In this document: piece by piece, positions 60,279-64,000 of the stretch
How positions within the stretch are numbered: position 1 is the first letter of the stretch
Layout: the number at the start of each line of letters is the position of its first letter
From: Thalassotalea euphylliae
GTDB taxonomy: Bacteria; Pseudomonadota; Gammaproteobacteria; Enterobacterales; Alteromonadaceae
Assembly: GCF_003390395.1 (NCBI RefSeq)
Contig: NZ_QUOV01000001.1
Location: forward strand, 2,046,001-2,110,000
Direction: 5' to 3'
Length of the DNA stretch: 64,000 nucleotides
Notes under the pieces: generated by a model
What the model saw: the letters and a program-made list of their open reading frames with translations, nothing else
The model's database searches: none
What the model was told of the DNA's origin: nothing
Position numbers and translations under genes: made by a program

Positions 60279-63200
60279 TTGATTTATATCTATCCTGCTA
60301 ACAAAATGGAAAATTTGTTAGCGCTGTTTAACAAAATCCAACAAGTTTCTCCGCTCTCTCTTTTTGAACAAGAGCACATCATTGTCCAAAACGCTGGTAT
60401 GCAACACTGGCTTAATATGTCGATTGCCCAATCGCGTGGCATTGCCATGAATATCGAATTTGCGCTGCCTGCTCAATATTTATGGAAATTATTGAGAGAA
60501 ATAGCCAGTGAAGATGAAGTACCAGAGCAATCTTTGTATTCAAGAGAAGTGCTGGTATGGCGAATCTACCAGTTACTAAGTGACGATATCATTGCGTTAG
60601 ATCCCACGTTTGAACAGGCAACACAATACTGGCAAGCAAGCAGCAATGCTAGCGAACAGCAGCAAAAACGCTATCAACTGGCGATGAAAGTTGCTGACTT
60701 ATACGAGCAATACCTTATTTTTAGACCCAATTGGATAGACAATTGGAGCCAACAAGACTTTGTCTTTGCTGATGAAGATAATGTTTCAGACGATACCACA
60801 AAGCAAACCTATTATTGGCAAGGGAAGCTTTGGTATTTGTTGCAACAACGTCAAGAATATAACCCTGTTGCTTTGATGTCTGCAGCAGCGCAGCGAATTG
60901 CAGAAAAGGCAGGGCAGTTACCCAAACGCGTTTCATTTTTTGGCATTAACGCGCTACCACCAATGTGGATAAACTTTTTAGAGATGCTAGGTGAGCATAT
61001 CGATATCCACTTTTTTCACCTTAACCCTTGTGCTGATTATTGGGGTGATATTCAAACAGAAAAGCAATTTGTTAAACAGTTGTTTGATGAGCGCTTAAGC
61101 CAATGGACCGATGAAGTTGAGAACCTTGCCAGTGCGGTCGGTAACCCGTTACTTGCCAACTGGGGGCAGCAAGGTCGTGAGTTTTTAGCTCAGCTACAAC
61201 AAGTTAGTACCGTCAATATTGATGTTTTTGAACAGCACACACCAGATGAACAGTTTGTCGATAACGATAAAGGCTTGCCATTACTAACGCAGTTACAACA
61301 AGATGTGCTGAATTTAGCTGATGCAAGACAAGCACCGAGTCAACTGGTAGATGACAGTTTAACTGTGACTAGCTGCCACAGTGCGTTTCGGGAAGTGCAG
61401 GCCCTGCATGATTGGTTATTGCATCAGCTAAACCAAGATCCCTCGCTAACACCAAAAGATATTTTGGTGATGTGCCCAGAAATAGAACAATATGCACCAT
61501 TTGTTCATGCGGTATTTACTCGAGGCTGGCAAGACCTAGCGGATGATGTGCCACCGCTCCCATGCTCGATAGCCGATCGCAATGTGCACAATGCTGATCC
61601 GCTAGTCGCAACATTTGTCGATTTACTCACGCTGCCAGACAGCCGTTTTCACGTCACCTCTATTATCGCAATGTTGCGCCTTGAAGCCGTGCAGCAACAG
61701 TTTAACTTAACCAGTGAAGACGTCGTTAAACTAAGTGCTTGGCTAGAACATGCTGCCGTTCATTGGGGGTTATCGAAAAATCACAAAGAACAGGTGCTTG
61801 GTGCTAGTGGCTTAACCGATGCATTTACTTGGCAACAAGGCTTGAGCAAATTATTGCAAGGATTTGCTTATGGTGATGAATTAACGGTTGCTGGCGAACA
61901 ATTACTCCTGCCAGATGTTGAAGGCCAAGACGCCTTTATTCTTGGGCAGCTAATGCTCTTTCTTGAGCATTTAGCAGACAGTAGTCAACAATTAAACCAA
62001 CCTAAAACACCTGAAAAATGGCAACAATATCTCGCAGAGTTAGTTGCTGAACTTTATCACCCAGCAGCCGCGCAAAGCATTGATATTATTTATCAGGCAC
62101 TTGGTTTACTAACTGAATACACGCATACCGCCGAATTTAACCAAGCGTATAGCACAGGTAAAGGCGTACCAGAAACACTGGATTTACTTGTTGTACGTGA
62201 ATTCTTAACCGCTCACTTTTCAACGCCAGACACTGGCCGACAATTTATGATCGGGCAAGTAACGTTTTGTTCTATGTTACCTATGCGTAGTATCCCTTTT
62301 AAAATCATTGCGGTACTTGGTCTTAACGATGGCGAATATCCACGTCAGCGCCAACCACTGGCATTTGATTTAATGAATAGCACACCAGCCAAACTCGGCG
62401 ATCGTTCAAGGCGTGGTGACGACAGATATTTATTTTTAGAAGCGCTAATTTCAGCCCGAGACAAGCTGTACCTAAGCTACCAAGGGCGAAGTGTACAAAA
62501 TAACAAGGTGCGTGAACCTAGTATTATCTTGCAAGAGCTTTTTGACTATCTAACGGCGGGCTATGGTTGGCAATGCGATCTAAAAACCGGCAGCCATATT
62601 CGTCAAATGCCGTTGCAAGCATTTAGTTTAGATAACTATCGCGGCCCATATCCGAGTTTCGATGCCCATTGGCTTAAATTGGGTTCAGCCAATACAACTA
62701 AAGTTGAAGACACTGTACCTTCAAGCCTTGTCGGTAAATGGGATGTTACTGGTGATAACGAAAAGAGCTATGACAACGGCGAGCAAATGCTGCAACTGTT
62801 AGAAGAGGACATTGAAATCGAATTAAACGATTTGATCCGCTTCTATCAACACCCGAGTCGTTGGTATGCGCAACGGGTATTAGGCATTTATTATGAACAA
62901 ACAGAGCCAGCACCAAGTGATGTTGAGCAGTTCAGTTATGACCGTTTAGCAAGTTATCAGTTAAAACAAGCGCTATTAACGGCGAGCTTATCTGAATCTA
63001 GTGAATTAGCGAACGAGGAAAAAGCGCAAGCGTTAACTGCAACGGTAAATGATGTAAGAACACAAGCAAGGCTATCTGGTCGATTTGCTGACACGCCACT
63101 TACCGCTCAGTTGTTTGACAAATGGCAAGAAGACAATGATGTATTTAGCCAAGCGATTGTTGACGCAGAGCTTGGCGACACAGAGTTAACGGCTTTTTCG

Positions 63201-63809
63201 CTACCGACAACAATTGATATAACACTAGGGCAATTAAAATCCCAAGAACAGACTAATGTACAATTCCTAGAAAAAGAACAAACCAAGCTAAATTGCATTA
63301 TCCGAGGTAGCTTGCCGACAAATGAACAAGTGATTGGTTTTTATCGACCATCAACAGCTAAAGCCAAAGACTTATTCAGCTTGTATTTGGCTCGAATTAT
63401 TTCAACCATTGCTACTGACAATGGACACCTTGAATTTGAGAACAAACCCGTAATTGGGCTTTATTTCGATACTAAGCAGCAAAAGGTCAGCCAGTACCTA
63501 TGCCAAAATAGCCAACAGATAAATGATGCCAAAGCACAACTAAATAACATTGTTAACTTTTACCTGCTTGGTCAGCAAAAACCTTTGTTGATCAATGCAG
63601 ATATTGCGCACAAAGCGTTCAATGCGCGCAAGTTTGAGCAAGCTCAACTTGAAAACTATTGGTACGATGAAAACAACATGCTTGCGCCTGGCTATGACCC
63701 TTATATGCAATTTTTCTGGCCTCAGTGCCCAGCTATTGATGACATGATGCCAATGCTCAACACTATTTATGAGCCCATGTATCAAGTGCTATCTAAATCA
63801 AAACGATAG
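60279..63809 (+). CDS. recC: Exodeoxyribonuclease V gamma subunit RecC
   Basis: This 1176-residue subunit of RecBCD recognises Chi in double-strand-break repair. The N-terminal YIYPANKMENLLALF and IIVQNAGMQHWLNMSIAQ match RecC, as do the LLTQLQQDVLNL region and FCSMLPMRSIPFKIIAVLGLNDGEYPR. The start is TTG: the conserved first strand (IYIYPA) excludes the ATG nine codons later. No ribosome site is obvious, and a large hairpin sits right before the start. It is followed after 50 bp by recB. Confidence 0.95.
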   Translation: MIYIYPANKMENLLALFNKIQQVSPLSLFEQEHIIVQNAGMQHWLNMSIAQSRGIAMNIEFALPAQYLWKLLREIASEDEVPEQSLYSREVLVWRIYQLLSDDIIALDPTFEQATQYWQASSNASEQQQKRYQLAMKVADLYEQYLIFRPNWIDNWSQQDFVFADEDNVSDDTTKQTYYWQGKLWYLLQQRQEYNPVALMSAAAQRIAEKAGQLPKRVSFFGINALPPMWINFLEMLGEHIDIHFFHLNPCADYWGDIQTEKQFVKQLFDERLSQWTDEVENLASAVGNPLLANWGQQGREFLAQLQQVSTVNIDVFEQHTPDEQFVDNDKGLPLLTQLQQDVLNLADARQAPSQLVDDSLTVTSCHSAFREVQALHDWLLHQLNQDPSLTPKDILVMCPEIEQYAPFVHAVFTRGWQDLADDVPPLPCSIADRNVHNADPLVATFVDLLTLPDSRFHVTSIIAMLRLEAVQQQFNLTSEDVVKLSAWLEHAAVHWGLSKNHKEQVLGASGLTDAFTWQQGLSKLLQGFAYGDELTVAGEQLLLPDVEGQDAFILGQLMLFLEHLADSSQQLNQPKTPEKWQQYLAELVAELYHPAAAQSIDIIYQALGLLTEYTHTAEFNQAYSTGKGVPETLDLLVVREFLTAHFSTPDTGRQFMIGQVTFCSMLPMRSIPFKIIAVLGLNDGEYPRQRQPLAFDLMNSTPAKLGDRSRRGDDRYLFLEALISARDKLYLSYQGRSVQNNKVREPSIILQELFDYLTAGYGWQCDLKTGSHIRQMPLQAFSLDNYRGPYPSFDAHWLKLGSANTTKVEDTVPSSLVGKWDVTGDNEKSYDNGEQMLQLLEEDIEIELNDLIRFYQHPSRWYAQRVLGIYYEQTEPAPSDVEQFSYDRLASYQLKQALLTASLSESSELANEEKAQALTATVNDVRTQARLSGRFADTPLTAQLFDKWQEDNDVFSQAIVDAELGDTELTAFSLPTTIDITLGQLKSQEQTNVQFLEKEQTKLNCIIRGSLPTNEQVIGFYRPSTAKAKDLFSLYLARIISTIATDNGHLEFENKPVIGLYFDTKQQKVSQYLCQNSQQINDAKAQLNNIVNFYLLGQQKPLLINADIAHKAFNARKFEQAQLENYWYDENNMLAPGYDPYMQFFWPQCPAIDDMMPMLNTIYEPMYQVLSKSKR

Positions 63810-63859
63810 TGAAAATGCTCTAGTTAGCGCACAGAATTTAATGAAAAGAATTTGATGTA

Positions 63860-64000
63860 ATGAAGCTACAACCATTATTTGCAGAGCACCTTCCGCTGTC
63901 TGGGCGACATTTAATTGAGGCCAGTGCAGGAACAGGTAAAACCTTTAACATCACGCGAATATACTTGCGGTTGTTATTGGAAAAAGGTCTAACCGTCGAA
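63860..64000 (+). CDS. recB: Exodeoxyribonuclease V beta subunit RecB, 5' end
   Basis: Only the first 47 codons are in the window. The sequence begins MKLQPLFAEHLPLSGRHLIE and carries the SF1 helicase Walker A motif ASAGTGKTFNI, the usual position for RecB. It follows recC on the same strand, the common gammaproteobacterial order; recD probably lies beyond the window. Confidence 0.95.
   Translation, partial: MKLQPLFAEHLPLSGRHLIEASAGTGKTFNITRIYLRLLLEKGLTVE

Overview
The window is chromosomal DNA from an AT-leaning marine gammaproteobacterium. Gene order and protein sequences (icd / cspD-clpS-clpA; infA-bpt-aat-trxB; ald / lrp-ftsK-lolA-rarA-crcB-serS; ppsR / ppsA; recC-recB) point to the Alteromonadales, most likely a Colwelliaceae member such as Thalassotalea or Colwellia. 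The family-level placement is an inference, not a database result. I see no rRNA, tRNA, CRISPR array, prophage or complete insertion sequence.

Layout. 1-6.6 kb: end of isocitrate dehydrogenase, then stress and protein-turnover genes (cspD, clpS-clpA) and the minus-strand operon trxB-aat-bpt-infA, which joins N-end-rule tagging enzymes to their ClpS/ClpA reader next door. 6.7-15 kb: alanine dehydrogenase divergent from lrp, then a tight ftsK-lolA-rarA-crcB-serS run. 15-31 kb: mixed genes, namely a membrane-anchored thioredoxin-like protein, a 622-residue coiled-coil protein of unknown role, a low-molecular-weight phosphatase, an AroH-type DAHP synthase, the ppsR/ppsA pair, YdiJ-type dehydrogenase, a flavin monooxygenase, YjjX, a GAF-GGDEF diguanylate cyclase, a 331-bp MITE-like element and a CsgG-like lipoprotein.

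31.1-53.2 kb is the most coherent block and the likely highlight: a DNA/nucleotide scavenging and nucleoside catabolism region. A RutR-like TetR regulator heads an operon with a secreted DNase I-fold enzyme and a secreted alkaline phosphatase. Two sister Oar-type TonB-dependent receptors follow, sharing nearly the same promoter and signal peptide. Then come cdd-deoA, the operon udk-nupC-deoC-tdk, deoB, a third TonB-dependent receptor, and add-xapX-deoD. A shared 14-bp dyad close to TGACCAnnTGGTCA, which is the core of the known RutR site, sits before both sister receptors, cdd-deoA and the udk/deoB divergent promoter. It overlaps the -35 box in both receptor promoters. The proposed flow is: secreted nuclease and phosphatase make nucleosides outside the cell; receptors and NupC bring them in; Cdd, Add, DeoA, DeoD, DeoB and DeoC feed sugars to central metabolism; Tdk and Udk salvage bases.

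53.5-64 kb: a second DAHP synthase (AroG type), a MoxR-DUF58-transglutaminase module, two small membrane proteins of unknown role, and recC followed by the first 47 codons of recB. Most genes end in strong hairpin terminators, many of them shared by convergent genes.
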